A stretch of DNA of 64,000 bases from Glycomyces albidus (GCF_009451885.1 NZ_WIAO01000019.1:49100-113099); one strand, 5' to 3'; numbered from the stretch's first letter, positions 49,083-60,249 are shown. Program-made: numbers and translations. Notes: generated by a model from the letters alone, not told the origin.

Positions 49083-51896
49083 GTGACCGACCGTTCTTCC
49101 TTCGCCGCCCGCCACATCGGCACCAGCCCCGCCGATCAGGACGCCATGCTCAAGGCGGTGGGGTATCCGAGCCTGGACGCGCTCATGGACGCGTGCATGC
49201 CCGAGCTGATCCGCTCCCGGGACGGTCTGGCGCTGCCGCCGGCGGTCTCGGAGACCGAGGCGCAGACCGAGCTCAAGGCCTTCGCCGAGCTGAACCGGCC
49301 GATGCGGTCGATGATCGGGCTGGGCTATTTCGGGACGCACACGCCGGCGGTGATCCGCCGGAACGTCCTGGAGAACCCGTCCTGGTACACGGCGTACACG
49401 CCGTATCAGGCCGAGATCAGCCAGGGCCGGCTCGAGGCGCTGCTGAACTTCCAGACGATGGTCGCCGACCTGACGGGCCTGCCGGTGGCGGGTGCGAGCC
49501 TCCTGGACGAGGCCACCGCCGCCGCGGAGGCGATGCTGCTGGCCCGCCGTGCGGGCAAGCGCGGCGGTGACGTGTTCGCCGTCGATGCGCAGGTGTTGCC
49601 GCAGACGCTCGCGGTGCTGCGGACCCGGGCCGAGCCGGTGGGGATCGAGCTGGTGGTGGCCGACCTGTCGGTGTCGGTTCCGGAGGGGGCGTTCGGGGTC
49701 CTGCTGCAGTACCCGGGCGCCGACGGCGGGGTCCGGGACTGGAGTGCGGTCGCCGAGGCCGCGCACGCCCAGGGTGCCCTCGTCACCGTGGCGGCCGACC
49801 TGTTGGCGCTGACGGTGCTGACCGCGCCGGGTGAGTTCGGGGCGGACATCGCGGTCGGGTCGACGCAGCGGTTCGGGATGCCGATGGGCTTCGGCGGCCC
49901 GCACGCGGGGTTCATGGCCGTGCGCGAGTCGTTGCAGCGGCAGTTGCCGGGCCGCCTGGTGGGGGTCTCGCGCGATTCTGGGGGCAAGCCCGCCCTGCGC
50001 TTGGCGCTGCAGGCGCGGGAGCAGCACATCCGCCGTGAGAAGGCCACCAGCAACATCTGCACCGCGCAGGTCCTGCCGGCGGTGATCGCGTCCTCGTTCG
50101 CCGTCTGGCACGGCCCGCAGGGGCTGCGCGCGATCGCCGAGCACGCCGCCGCGCAGGCCGCGCGTCTGGCCGCGTCGCTGTCGGCAGGGGGTGTCGCGGT
50201 CGCCGACGGCGCGTTCTTCGACACCGTGACCGCCGTCGTCCCGGGGGGTGCGGACGCGGTGGTCGCGGCTGCGGCCGAGCGGGGTGTGAATCTGCGCCGC
50301 ACGGACGCCGACACCGTCGCGGTCGCGTGCGACGAGACCACGACCGAGGCGGACCTGGCGGCGGTGTGCGCGGCTTTCGGCGTCGACCTGGCGGGAGCGG
50401 TGGAGCCGGTGCTTCCCGCGGCGCTGCGGCGCGAGAGCGCGTACCTGACCCACCCGGTGTTCACCGCGCACCATTCCGAGACGGCGATGATGCGGTACCT
50501 CAAGCGCTTGGCCGACATGGACTACGGGCTCGACCGCGGCATGATCCCGCTGGGGTCGTGCACGATGAAGCTCAACGCGGCCGCGGAGATGGAGCCGATC
50601 TCCTGGCCCGCGTTCGCCGACGTCCACCCGCTCGCGCCGGATGACCAGACCGAGGGCTGGCGGCGGCTGATCGGCCAGCTCGAAGGCTGGCTCGCGGACG
50701 TGTGCGGGTACGCGGCGGTGTCCGTGCAGCCGAACGCGGGCTCCCAGGGGGAGCTGGCCGGGCTGCTCGCCATCCGCGCCTGGCAGCACGCGCGCGGCGA
50801 GACGGGCCGCGACGTCTGTCTCATTCCCGCGAGCGCGCATGGGACGAATGCGGCGTCGGCGGTGCTGGCGGGCATGCGTGTGGTGGTGGTCGCGTGCGAT
50901 GAGGCGGGGAACGTGGACCTCGCGGATCTGGATGCGAAGATCGCGGCGCATGCGGATCGGTTGGCGGCGTTGATGGTGACGTATCCGTCGACGCACGGGG
51001 TGTTCGAGTCGTCGATCGTGGAGGTGTGCACGCGGGTCCATGACGCGGGCGGCCAGGTGTATGTGGACGGTGCGAACCTGAATGCGCTGCTGGGTTGGGC
51101 GAAGCCGGGTCGGTTCGGGGCGGATGTGTCGCATCTGAACCTGCACAAGACGTTCTGCATTCCGCACGGCGGTGGCGGGCCGGGTGTGGGTCCGGTGGCG
51201 GTGGCGGAGCATCTGGTGCCGTTCCTGCCGTCTGATCCGTCGGGTGTTGCCGGGGCGGTGGGGCCGGTGTCGCAGGCGCGGTGGGGTTCGGCGGGGATTC
51301 TGCAGATTCCGTGGATGTATCTGCGGATGATGGGGTCGGCCGGTGTCACGGCGGCGACGGCGTCGGCGGTGCTGGCGGCGAATTATGTGGCGGCGCGGCT
51401 GCGGGAGCATTTCCCGGTGCTGTACACCGGTGAGCACGGGCTGGTGGCGCACGAGTGCATTCTGGATCTGCGGGAGCTGACGCGGGTGTCGGGTGTGACG
51501 GTGGAGGATGTGGCGAAGCGGCTCATCGACTACGGGTTCCATGCGCCGACGATGTCGTTTCCGGTGGCGGGGACGTTGATGGTGGAGCCGACGGAGTCGG
51601 AGGACCTGGTCGAGCTCGACCGGTTCGTCGACGCGATGATCGCGATCCGGGGCGAGATCGACGCGGTGGCGTCGGGTGCGGTCGCGGTGGAGGCGTCGGC
51701 GCTGCGGGCGGCGCCGCATACGGCGGCGGTGGTGACTGCGGAGGCGTGGGAGCGGGCGTATTCGCGGGGTGAGGCGGCGTGGCCGGCGGGTGCGGGCGGG
51801 GCGAAGTACTGGCCGCCGGTGGGTCGGATCGACAATGCGTGGGGGGATCGGAACCTGGCGTGCACGTGTCCGCCGATCGAGGCGTTCGGGGAGTAG
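49083..51896 (+). CDS. gcvP: Glycine dehydrogenase (decarboxylating), P protein
   Basis: Decarboxylates glycine and passes the aminomethyl group to lipoyl-GcvH. A 937-residue single-chain P protein with two PLP-transferase-like halves. The PLP lysine is in [18 protein letters not shown] (Lys about 689); [25 protein letters not shown] and [13 protein letters not shown] are landmarks. GTG 49083 has GGAGG five bases upstream; ATG 49050 in frame is a weaker option. The leader has a glycine riboswitch. Codon choice changes within the gene, from C-ending codons to G- and T-ending codons after about 50,820. Confidence 0.93.
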   Translation: MTDRSSFAARHIGTSPADQDAMLKAVGYPSLDALMDACMPELIRSRDGLALPPAVSETEAQTELKAFAELNRPMRSMIGLGYFGTHTPAVIRRNVLENPSWYTAYTPYQAEISQGRLEALLNFQTMVADLTGLPVAGASLLDEATAAAEAMLLARRAGKRGGDVFAVDAQVLPQTLAVLRTRAEPVGIELVVADLSVSVPEGAFGVLLQYPGADGGVRDWSAVAEAAHAQGALVTVAADLLALTVLTAPGEFGADIAVGSTQRFGMPMGFGGPHAGFMAVRESLQRQLPGRLVGVSRDSGGKPALRLALQAREQHIRREKATSNICTAQVLPAVIASSFAVWHGPQGLRAIAEHAAAQAARLAASLSAGGVAVADGAFFDTVTAVVPGGADAVVAAAAERGVNLRRTDADTVAVACDETTTEADLAAVCAAFGVDLAGAVEPVLPAALRRESAYLTHPVFTAHHSETAMMRYLKRLADMDYGLDRGMIPLGSCTMKLNAAAEMEPISWPAFADVHPLAPDDQTEGWRRLIGQLEGWLADVCGYAAVSVQPNAGSQGELAGLLAIRAWQHARGETGRDVCLIPASAHGTNAASAVLAGMRVVVVACDEAGNVDLADLDAKIAAHADRLAALMVTYPSTHGVFESSIVEVCTRVHDAGGQVYVDGANLNALLGWAKPGRFGADVSHLNLHKTFCIPHGGGGPGVGPVAVAEHLVPFLPSDPSGVAGAVGPVSQARWGSAGILQIPWMYLRMMGSAGVTAATASAVLAANYVAARLREHFPVLYTGEHGLVAHECILDLRELTRVSGVTVEDVAKRLIDYGFHAPTMSFPVAGTLMVEPTESEDLVELDRFVDAMIAIRGEIDAVASGAVAVEASALRAAPHTAAVVTAEAWERAYSRGEAAWPAGAGGAKYWPPVGRIDNAWGDRNLACTCPPIEAFGE

Positions 51897-51917
51897 CCGG
51901 GGTGTAGTCCGGTCGGG

Positions 51918-51942
51918 GGCCCGCTCACTCTGTGGGCGGGCC
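51918..51942 (+). terminator. Terminator after gcvP
   Basis: GGCCCGCTCAC (51918-51928) pairs with GTGGGCGGGCC (51932-51942), 11 bp including one G-T pair, loop TCT, followed by TTCGG. Confidence 0.7.
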
Positions 51943-51958
51943 TTCGGCGTGCGGGCTT

Positions 51959-51964
51959 TACACT
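51959..51964 (+). promoter_or_regulatory. -10 box before VWA-protein gene
   Basis: TACACT in the context CTTTACACT, 30 bp before ATG 51995, right after the gcvP terminator. Confidence 0.4.
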
Positions 51965-51994
51965 GGCTGCCGACGACCCCCCAGGAGTGTAGCC

Positions 51995-53674
51995 ATGGTT
52001 TTCGGTATTGAGCACAAGGTGAAGTCGCACCGGACCGGTCGGCGGCGCAAGAAGGCCGGTCAGCAGCGGCTGGTGGCGCCGTGGATCGTGGTCACGTTGG
52101 TGTGCGTGCTGGTGGCGTCGGGGTTGACGTGGGGGTTCGTGGCGTTGCTGCGGTCGGGGTGCTCGGGGGACGTGTACCGGGTGACGGTGGCGGCGGCGCC
52201 GGCGGTGGCGGGGTCGCTGGGGGATGCGGCGCAGGCGTGGGAGCGGGAGCAGCCGGAGCTGGACGGGGACTGCATCGGGGTGGAGGTGCAGGAGGTGCCG
52301 TCGGCGGATGCGTCGCGGGGGATCCAGGCGGCGTGGGATGAGATGAAGTACGGGAAGCGTCCGATCGCGTGGGCGCCGGATGCGCAGGCGTGGGCGTCGT
52401 GGTTGACCTCGGGTGAGGCGACGGCGGGGTATGTGTCGTCGGAGCCGATGGTGCTGGGTGAGGCGGAGTCGGTGCTGGCGGTGGCGGAGTCGACGGCGAC
52501 GTCGCTGGGGTGGCTGGGCGGTGAGCCGCCGTCGTGGCAAGAGGTGGTGGATGCGGCGCAGGCGGGGACGGTGAGTCTGGCGGCGGCGAATCCGCGGTCG
52601 TCGACCGAGGGCCTGGTGGCGTTGTTGAACGCGTCGTCGGACGGTGCGGGCGGGTTCTCGCAGGAGGCGCTGGAGGCGTATGCGGCGGCGATCGAGGCGG
52701 GGTCGTCGGCCGAGGACGGGGATGCGCTGCAGGAGGCGTATGCGGCGGCGGCGGATCCGGCGCAGGTGATGACGCTGCTGGATTACCAGGTGGAGGAGTT
52801 CAACGCGGAGTCGGAGGCGGTGGATCCGCTGGTGCCGGTGACGCCGCAAGGGTCGTCGGTGGGCGCGGTGGCGTCGTACATGGTGCTGGGGGGCGCCGGG
52901 TGGGTGTCGGACTCGGATGCGCGGATCGCGGAGATGTTCGGGGAGTACCTGGCGTCGGCGGTGTCGCAGGGAGGGTTCGAGGACGCGGAGCTGGCGCCGG
53001 TGGAGGATCGGGCGGCGGCGCTGGCGCAGACGACGCCGGAGACGGTGGGTGCGGCGGTGCGGGCGTGGCAGTCGGGGGCGCAGGACTTGAACGTGCTGTT
53101 CCTGCTGGACTGGTCGTCGGCGACGGAGCAGGAGACGGTGGAGTACGAGGGGGAGACGGTGGAGGCGGGGATCGCCGCGGTGCGGATGGCGATCGACATG
53201 GTCTCGGAGATGGAGCCGGCGTGGCGGGCGGGTCTGTGGGAGTACGGGGTGGGCGCCGGCGGTGAGGGCGTGAACTGGCGGGCGGTGGCCGATGGCGCGG
53301 AGATGTCCGAGGAGGGCAAGACGGCGTTGACGCAGTCGCTGTACGACTTGTCGGAGACGGCGCGGTACGAGGGCGGGTCGCCGTTGTACGACTCGCTGGT
53401 GGCCGCGTACGGGAGTCTGAACGACGAGCTGGTGCCGGATGCGGTGAACGTGGTGGTGGTGCTGACGAATTCGGGTGACGACGCCGAGAGTGTGCCGACG
53501 GTGGAGCAGACGGCGGACACGTTGTCGTCGATGGCGGGTGCGGCGTCGGTGTACACGGTCGGGTTCGGGTCGGCGAACGCGGAGAACCTGGCGATGCTGG
53601 CGGCGGCCGCGGGCGGGGAGTACCTGCCGGCGCCGTCGGAGGGCGGGATCCTGGGGACGATCGCCCCGGCGTGA
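51995..53674 (+). CDS. Membrane-anchored binding-protein/VWA-domain fusion
   Basis: A 559-residue protein: basic cytosolic N-terminus, one membrane anchor (about residues 28-53, LVAPWIVVTLVCVLVASGLT), an extracellular solute-binding-protein-like domain (about 60-340) and a C-terminal von Willebrand A domain (about 365-559). Related actinobacterial proteins are annotated as substrate-binding and VWA proteins without known role. The metal site is altered: DWSSA (Asp372) where DxSxS is expected, GGSPLYD for GGTPLYD and LTNSGDD for LTDG. RBS AGGAG before ATG 51995. G-ending codons dominate. Confidence 0.75.
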   Translation: MVFGIEHKVKSHRTGRRRKKAGQQRLVAPWIVVTLVCVLVASGLTWGFVALLRSGCSGDVYRVTVAAAPAVAGSLGDAAQAWEREQPELDGDCIGVEVQEVPSADASRGIQAAWDEMKYGKRPIAWAPDAQAWASWLTSGEATAGYVSSEPMVLGEAESVLAVAESTATSLGWLGGEPPSWQEVVDAAQAGTVSLAAANPRSSTEGLVALLNASSDGAGGFSQEALEAYAAAIEAGSSAEDGDALQEAYAAAADPAQVMTLLDYQVEEFNAESEAVDPLVPVTPQGSSVGAVASYMVLGGAGWVSDSDARIAEMFGEYLASAVSQGGFEDAELAPVEDRAAALAQTTPETVGAAVRAWQSGAQDLNVLFLLDWSSATEQETVEYEGETVEAGIAAVRMAIDMVSEMEPAWRAGLWEYGVGAGGEGVNWRAVADGAEMSEEGKTALTQSLYDLSETARYEGGSPLYDSLVAAYGSLNDELVPDAVNVVVVLTNSGDDAESVPTVEQTADTLSSMAGAASVYTVGFGSANAENLAMLAAAAGGEYLPAPSEGGILGTIAPA

Positions 53675-53713
53675 GGTGTCCCACTCGGTTCGGGAGTGCG
53701 GCTCGGGTTGGGT

Positions 53714-53719
53714 GACACT
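53714..53719 (+). promoter_or_regulatory. -10-like box, leaderless chorismate-enzyme gene
   Basis: GACACT ends six bases before ATG 53726 with no Shine-Dalgarno. It is a weaker match to the TANNNT pattern seen before other genes. Confidence 0.3.
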
Positions 53720-53725
53720 GGACGC

Positions 53726-55054
53726 ATGTCGATCTTGGGGGCCGTGCGCCCGGCGCCGCCGGGGCTGGATGCGGGGTGCCGTGAGCGTCTGGTGGAGGTC
53801 GACCGGTTGGAGTGGCGGGTCGGTGAGGGCGGTGATCCGGCGGCGCTGGCGGAGGCGTTCTGTGCGCGGTTCGGCGGTCCCCATTCGGGGGTCGAGGGTT
53901 CGGTGTGCGGGGTGGCGGTGCTGGTGTCGGCGGCGGCCGGGGCGGTGATGGTCGGCGGTGCGACGGGTGCGCCGAGCCCGGTGCCGGCGGTGCCGGACCT
54001 GGTGCTGGTGGCGTATGCGCACGGGCCGCGGCGGGCCGGTGCGGTGCCGGGCGGGTTCGCGGTGGGTCCGTGGCGGCCGTCGTGGTCGGGTGCGGACCAC
54101 GCGAAGGCGGTGGTGGCCGTGCAGGAGGCGATCGGGCGGGGCCAGGTGTACGTGGCGAACGTGGTGGGGCACCGGTCGGCGCCGTGGTCGGGTGATGCGG
54201 CGGGGATCGCGGCGGCGGTGGCGGGCATCGAGGGCGCGGCGTGGGGCGGGGTGCTGTCGGGGGACGGGTGGCTGGTGGCGTCGGGGTCGCCGGAGGCGTT
54301 CGTGACGGTGGAGGGGTCGCGGGCGGCGGCGTTTCCGATCAAGGGCACTGCGGCGGCGACCGAGGCGGGCCGGGCGGCGCTGCTGGGGTCGGTGAAGGAG
54401 CGCGCCGAGCATGTGATGGTGGTGGATCTGGAGCGCAACGATCTGGCGCGGGTGGCGGTGCCGGGGTCGGTGGCGGTGGAGCGGTTGTTCGATCTGGCGC
54501 GGTGGGACCGCCTCTGGCAGGCGGAGTCCACTGTGGTGTGCGAGTTGGCGGCGGGGACGGGGCTGGCGGCGCTGCTGCGGGCGATGTGCCCGCCCGGTTC
54601 GGTCACGGGGACGCCGAAGCTGGCGATGCTCGACCTGGTGTCGGGCCTGGAGCCGGTGGGGCGCGGCCCGTCGATGGGCGCGTTCGGGTTCGTCCAGGGG
54701 ACGCGGGTCCGCCTGGGGGTGACGATCCGCACGGTCGCGCTGGACGAGTCGCGGGCGCACCTGTGGGCGGGCGGGGGCATCACGTGGCGGTCGGACCCGG
54801 ACGCCGAAGTGGCCGAGGCCGACGGGAAGGCCCGCGCGGTCACCGGCCGCCTGGGGTTAAGGCGCGGTGGGACTTCCAGATCGCGATGGTCTGCTCTTTG
54901 GCGCGTTCGCGCAGGTCGTCGGGCCATTCGGCGCGGTAGAGGCGCAGGCGCGGGGTCGGGGAGTCGAGTTCGACCACGCACCCGAGCGCCATGGGCGGGT
55001 CGGGGTGGAGCCGCTGGAGCCAGACGGTGCCGGCGTTGCCGTCGTCGCCGCTGA
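53726..55054 (+). CDS. pabB: Aminodeoxychorismate synthase component I-like (PabB)
   Basis: Chorismate-utilising enzyme of the PabB/TrpE family, probably making 4-amino-4-deoxychorismate for folate or a secondary metabolite. Motifs: FPIKGTAAA (the PIKGT Lys is typical of PabB, TrpE has PIAGT), VVDLERNDLARV, CPPGSVTGTPKLAML and GGGITWRSDPDAE. The conserved domain ends near 54,850. The frame then runs on for about 65 Arg-rich codons to a TGA at 55,054, antisense to the small gene at 54840-55109; this tail is probably not natural. A TAA lies one frame away at about 54,858. ATG 53726 is likely leaderless. Confidence 0.75.
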   Translation: MSILGAVRPAPPGLDAGCRERLVEVDRLEWRVGEGGDPAALAEAFCARFGGPHSGVEGSVCGVAVLVSAAAGAVMVGGATGAPSPVPAVPDLVLVAYAHGPRRAGAVPGGFAVGPWRPSWSGADHAKAVVAVQEAIGRGQVYVANVVGHRSAPWSGDAAGIAAAVAGIEGAAWGGVLSGDGWLVASGSPEAFVTVEGSRAAAFPIKGTAAATEAGRAALLGSVKERAEHVMVVDLERNDLARVAVPGSVAVERLFDLARWDRLWQAESTVVCELAAGTGLAALLRAMCPPGSVTGTPKLAMLDLVSGLEPVGRGPSMGAFGFVQGTRVRLGVTIRTVALDESRAHLWAGGGITWRSDPDAEVAEADGKARAVTGRLGLRRGGTSRSRWSALWRVRAGRRAIRRGRGAGAGSGSRVRPRTRAPWAGRGGAAGARRCRRCRRRR

Positions 55055-55109
55055 CCTGGATGGTCCTGTGTTCCAATTGGAACTGTCCTAGGATTTTCGG
55101 CTCGTTCAT
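54840..55109 (-). CDS. Hypothetical protein, 89 residues
   Basis: A small minus-strand gene overlapping the Arg-rich 3' tail of the chorismate-enzyme frame. The product (MNEPKILGQFQLEHRTIQVS... ending RALTPGGR) has a balanced composition with several Trp and Tyr, unlike the opposite frame. GAGGA precedes ATG 55109 by eight bases, and a TTGACA-containing promoter lies upstream. I do not recognise the family; it is short, soluble and probably beta-rich with a C-terminal helix. Confidence 0.6.
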   Translation of the reverse strand: MNEPKILGQFQLEHRTIQVSGDDGNAGTVWLQRLHPDPPMALGCVVELDSPTPRLRLYRAEWPDDLRERAKEQTIAIWKSHRALTPGGR

Positions 55110-55194
55110 GCCCGAGTCCTCACCGTGCTCGTCCCCACCGATACGGGCGGCGCGGCGGTGTCGTGTCAGCGAGGTCGCCTGCGGGCCCGCATCA

Positions 55195-55224
55195 ATCTTT
55201 CCCACCCCGGCGTTGCCGTGTCAA
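55195..55224 (-). promoter_or_regulatory. Candidate promoter of the 89-residue gene
   Basis: On the minus strand TTGACA (55224-55219), 18-bp spacer, AAAGAT (55200-55195), giving a leader of about 80 nt to ATG 55109. It supports the minus-strand gene as real. Confidence 0.45.
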
Positions 55225-55333
55225 TACCCGGGGCGACACCTGCGCGGGTGAAAGGGTGCGGTGCGCGTCCACAGCGGAGGGCGGGGCCGGTTTCGGGGCC
55301 CGGGCGGCGGCCGGGTGTGCCAAGCTGGTGCGC

Positions 55334-55705
55334 ATGAGCGACGACGAGGACTTCCGCATCATCGCCGAGGCGGCCTTCGACCTGGCGCGGGCCGGGGCGA
55401 CCGAGCGGCTCCTCGCGTACGTCGCCGCGGGCCTGCCGGTGGACCTGGTCAACGGGTCGGGGGACTCGCTGCTGATGCTGGCGGCCTACCACGGGCACGC
55501 GGACACGGTCCGGGCGCTCATCGAGGCGGGCGCCGATGTGGACCGGTGCAACGACCGCCAGCAGTCGCCGCTGGCGGGTGCGGTGTTCAAGAACTCGGGC
55601 GAGGTCGTGGCGGTGCTCCTGGAGGCCGGTGCGGACCCGGACGCGGGGACGCCGTCGGCGCGGCAGATCGCGGCCATGTTCGACCGCGACACCTTCACCT
55701 CCTAG
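55334..55705 (+). CDS. Ankyrin-repeat protein
   Basis: A 123-residue protein made of about three ankyrin repeats: the repeat core GDSLLMLAAYHGHADTVRAL with ALIEAGADVDRCNDRQQSPL is clear, and LLEAGADPDAGTPSARQ begins the last. The N-terminal helix (DEDFRIIAEAAFDLARAGAT) caps the array. It is probably a cytosolic protein-binding module; partner unknown. ATG 55334 has no strong RBS. It ends 13 bp before the convergent LysR gene. Confidence 0.85.
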   Translation: MSDDEDFRIIAEAAFDLARAGATERLLAYVAAGLPVDLVNGSGDSLLMLAAYHGHADTVRALIEAGADVDRCNDRQQSPLAGAVFKNSGEVVAVLLEAGADPDAGTPSARQIAAMFDRDTFTS

Positions 55706-55718
55706 CCCCGCCTCCTCT

Positions 55719-56642
55719 TCAGACCGCGCGCATCCCCTCGGGCAGGCGCCCCCACGCGTGCAGGTCCGTCAGGTGCTCCTCGAGGCAGGCGGCGAACGCG
55801 CCGGCGGCCTTGGTCAGCGGCGCCTCGCGGCGGGCGGCCAGCGCGATGGTGCGGTGGGCGCCGGGTGGTGCGAGTGGTGTGGCTCGGAGGCCGGGGCGGC
55901 CGGCGGCGATCATGGCGGGGAGGAGGGCGATGCCGAGGCCGGCTTCGACGAGGGAGGCGACGGCGTCGGTGGCGCCGCCGTCGACGCCGGTGCGGGGGGT
56001 GAATCCGGCGGTTTCGCAGGTGGTGATGGTGAGGTCGCGGAGGTCGTAGCCGTGGGCGGGGAGGACGAAGGGTTGTTCGCGGAGTTGGGTGAGGCCGATG
56101 TGGGCTTGGTGGGTGAGGGGTGGGAGGTGGGCGGCGGAGGCGACGACGAGGGCTTCGGCGAGGAGGGGTTGGACGGTGAGGCCGGTGTCGCCGGTGTCGC
56201 CGGCGGTGAAGGCGAGGTCGAGGTCGCCGGCGGCGAGGCGTTCGGCGAGGGGTCCGGAGCCGTCTTCGGTGAGGGTGACGGTGACGCCGGGGTGGTGGTC
56301 GCGGTAGCGGGTGAGGAGGGGGGCGATGAGCCAGGAGCAGAGGGAGGGGGTGGCGCCGAGGCGGAGGTGGCCGGCGCGGACGGCGAGGACGTCGTCGATG
56401 TCGGCGCGGGCGGCGGCGTGGGCGGCGGTGATGCGGCGGGCGTGGGGGAGGAGGGTGTGGCCGGCGTCGGTGAGTTCGATGCGGCCGCGGGATCGGGTGA
56501 GGAGGGTGGCGCCGAGTTCGGTTTCGAGGGCTTGGATCTGTTTGCTCAATGATGGTTGTGTCACACCGAGTTCTTCGGCCGCTTGGGTGAAATGTCTGGT
56601 TTGTGCGACGGTGAGGAAGGCTTGGAGCTGCTGCGGGCGCAT
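55719..56642 (-). CDS. LysR-family regulator beside sdh operon
   Basis: A 307-residue LysR regulator: HTH FLTVAQTRHFTQAAEELGVT (about 9-28) and SLSKQIQALETELGATLLTR, then a periplasmic-binding-like effector domain. It is divergent from sdhCAB, a pairing seen in other actinobacteria, so it likely controls succinate dehydrogenase. ATG 56642 is chosen because TACGTT ends six bases upstream (leaderless pattern); ATG 56648 would add two residues. On the plus strand the gene is strikingly rich in GGTG and GGCG runs, reflecting ACC/CAC/CTC codons. Confidence 0.87.
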   Translation of the reverse strand: MRPQQLQAFLTVAQTRHFTQAAEELGVTQPSLSKQIQALETELGATLLTRSRGRIELTDAGHTLLPHARRITAAHAAARADIDDVLAVRAGHLRLGATPSLCSWLIAPLLTRYRDHHPGVTVTLTEDGSGPLAERLAAGDLDLAFTAGDTGDTGLTVQPLLAEALVVASAAHLPPLTHQAHIGLTQLREQPFVLPAHGYDLRDLTITTCETAGFTPRTGVDGGATDAVASLVEAGLGIALLPAMIAAGRPGLRATPLAPPGAHRTIALAARREAPLTKAAGAFAACLEEHLTDLHAWGRLPEGMRAV

Positions 56643-56658
56643 GTTCATAACGTATCGG

Positions 56659-56680
56659 CATGGAACGGGGTTCTGCCATG
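56659..56680. promoter_or_regulatory. Palindrome between LysR gene and sdhC
   Basis: CATGG (56659-56663) and CCATG (56676-56680) are inverted ends, with nested GAAC/GTTC inside. It lies just upstream of the sdhC -35 box and is a plausible LysR site. Confidence 0.35.
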
Positions 56681-56682
56681 AA

Positions 56683-56713
56683 TTGGACTGGTGAGGCCGG
56701 TCGCGTCTAGCAT
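56683..56713 (+). promoter_or_regulatory. Promoter of sdhCAB (leaderless)
   Basis: TTGGAC (56683-56688), 19-bp spacer, TAGCAT (56708-56713), then six bases to GTG 56720. The mRNA would begin at or next to the start codon. Confidence 0.5.
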
Positions 56714-56719
56714 CCGGTC

Positions 56720-57457
56720 GTGTCTACGGATCTGCAATCGCGCACCGCCGCGCGCTCGGCGAAGCGCGCGCCCAAGCCCACGGGGCCGTGGCGGTCGAAC
56801 ATCGGGCTCAAGATCGCGATGGCGGTCTCGGGCGTCCTCCTCGTCCTGTTCATCATCGCGCACATGGCCGGGAACCTGCACGTGTTCGAGGGCCGCGAGG
56901 AGATGAACGCGTACGCGCACGGCCTGCGCACCCTCGGGGAGCCGCTGCTGCCGCACGAGTCGGCCCTGTGGGTCCTGCGCATCGGCCTGATCGCCGCCGC
57001 CGCGGTCCACATCTGGTCGGCGGTGGTCCTCACCCGCCGGTCCCTGGCCGCGCGCCCGGTCCGCTACCACTCGCGCAAGCCCGCCAAGGGCGAGTCGCGG
57101 CACGCGGTCGCGACGATGCGCTGGGGCGCGGCCGTCCTGGTCCTGTTCCTCGCCTGGCACCTGCTGGACCTGACGTTCCGGACGGTGAACCCGGTCAAGG
57201 ACGTCCCGGACGCGTACGGGGCCGTGGTCGCCACGTTCAGCCCCGAGCGGTGGCCGGTGACGGTGTTCTACCTGCTGGCGCTGGTGGCCCTCGGGTTCCA
57301 CCTGCGCCACGGGGTCTGGTCGGCGGTGCAGACGATCGCCGGGCCGGACACGAAGTGGCGCAAGCGCACCCAGGCGGTGGCGCTGGCGGTGGCCCTTGTC
57401 GTCGTCGTGGGGTTCGCGATCGTGCCCCTGTCGGTCACGTTCGGACTGGTGGAGTGA
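56720..57457 (+). CDS. sdhC: Succinate dehydrogenase cytochrome b subunit
   Basis: Membrane anchor of succinate dehydrogenase, binding haem b and (mena)quinone. A 245-residue protein with five predicted helices, as in single-anchor (type B) SdhC; helix 1 is [20 protein letters not shown] with His about 48, and other His residues lie in LHVFEG, AVHIWSA, LAWHLLD and [11 protein letters not shown] 56720 is probably leaderless. The next gene starts one base after its stop. Confidence 0.9.
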   Translation: MSTDLQSRTAARSAKRAPKPTGPWRSNIGLKIAMAVSGVLLVLFIIAHMAGNLHVFEGREEMNAYAHGLRTLGEPLLPHESALWVLRIGLIAAAAVHIWSAVVLTRRSLAARPVRYHSRKPAKGESRHAVATMRWGAAVLVLFLAWHLLDLTFRTVNPVKDVPDAYGAVVATFSPERWPVTVFYLLALVALGFHLRHGVWSAVQTIAGPDTKWRKRTQAVALAVALVVVVGFAIVPLSVTFGLVE

Positions 57458-57458
57458 T

Positions 57459-59392
<1,934 letters not shown>

Positions 59393-59396
<4 letters not shown>

Positions 59397-60139
59397 AACT
59401 TCGCCTGCGAATCTGGCGCCAGAGCGGCGCCGACGCCAAGGGCCGCATGGTGTCCTACGAACTCGACGACGTCTCCGAGGACGCCTCGTTCCTGGAGATG
59501 CTCGACGTCCTCAACGAGCGGCTCATCGCCGAGGGCGAGGACCCGGTCGCGTTCGACCACGACTGCCGCGAGGGCATCTGCGGGGCCTGCTCGCTCGTCA
59601 TCGACGGGCAGCCGCACGGCCCGCAGGCCGCCACCACGACCTGCCAACTCCACATGCGCCAGTTCAAGGACGGCGACTCGATCGACGTCGAGCCCTGGCG
59701 GGCCGGGGCGTTCCCGGTCATCAAGGACCTCGTCGTCGACCGCAGCGCGTTCGACCGGATCATCCAGGCCGGCGGGTACATCTCCGCGCCGACCGGGACC
59801 GCCCCCGACGCGCACGCCGTCCCGATCCCCAAGCAGGACGCCGACGCCGCGTTCTCCGCGGCCGCGTGCATCGGCTGCGGCGCGTGCGTCGCGGCCTGCC
59901 CGAACGGGTCCGGCATGCTGTTCATGGCCGCCAAAATGGCGCATCTGGGCCTGGTCCCGCAGGGCCAGCCCGAGCGGTCCACCCGCGTCCTCGGCATGGT
60001 CGCCGCCCACGACGACGCCGGCTTCGGCGGCTGCACCAACGTCGGCGAGTGCGCCGCCGCCTGCCCCAAGGAGATCGGCCTCGACGTCATCGGACAGTTG
60101 AACAGGGACTTCCGCAAGGCCGCCATCCGCGCCGCCTGA
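59393..60139 (+). CDS. sdhB: Succinate dehydrogenase iron-sulfur subunit
   Basis: Electron-transfer subunit of 248 residues. The [2Fe-2S] ligands are C58, C63 and C66 (CREGICGAC) with C84. The [4Fe-4S] and [3Fe-4S] ligands lie in [12 protein letters not shown] (C159, C162, C165, C169) and [14 protein letters not shown] (C214, C220, C224). GTG 59393 overlaps the sdhA stop. Last gene of sdhCAB; two terminators follow. Confidence 0.93.
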
Positions 60140-60153
60140 CGCAGCACCACGAC

Positions 60154-60178
60154 GGGCCCCGGCCAGCGGCCGGGGCCC
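60154..60178 (+). terminator. Terminator 1 after sdhB
   Basis: GGGCCCCGGCC and GGCCGGGGCCC form an 11-bp perfect stem with an AGC loop, 14 bp after the sdhB stop. Confidence 0.7.
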
Positions 60179-60249
60179 TCGCCGTGCCTCCCCGCGCCGG
60201 CAGGACGCCCCGACACCGCCGACCGCACCGCGGCGGCCACCAGGACAAG

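Noticed and set aside
51530..54760. A minus-strand open frame of over 1000 codons opposite gcvP, the VWA and PabB-like genes
   Set aside because: Arg/His/Pro-rich shadow; the plus strand holds recognisable genes with ribosome binding sites.
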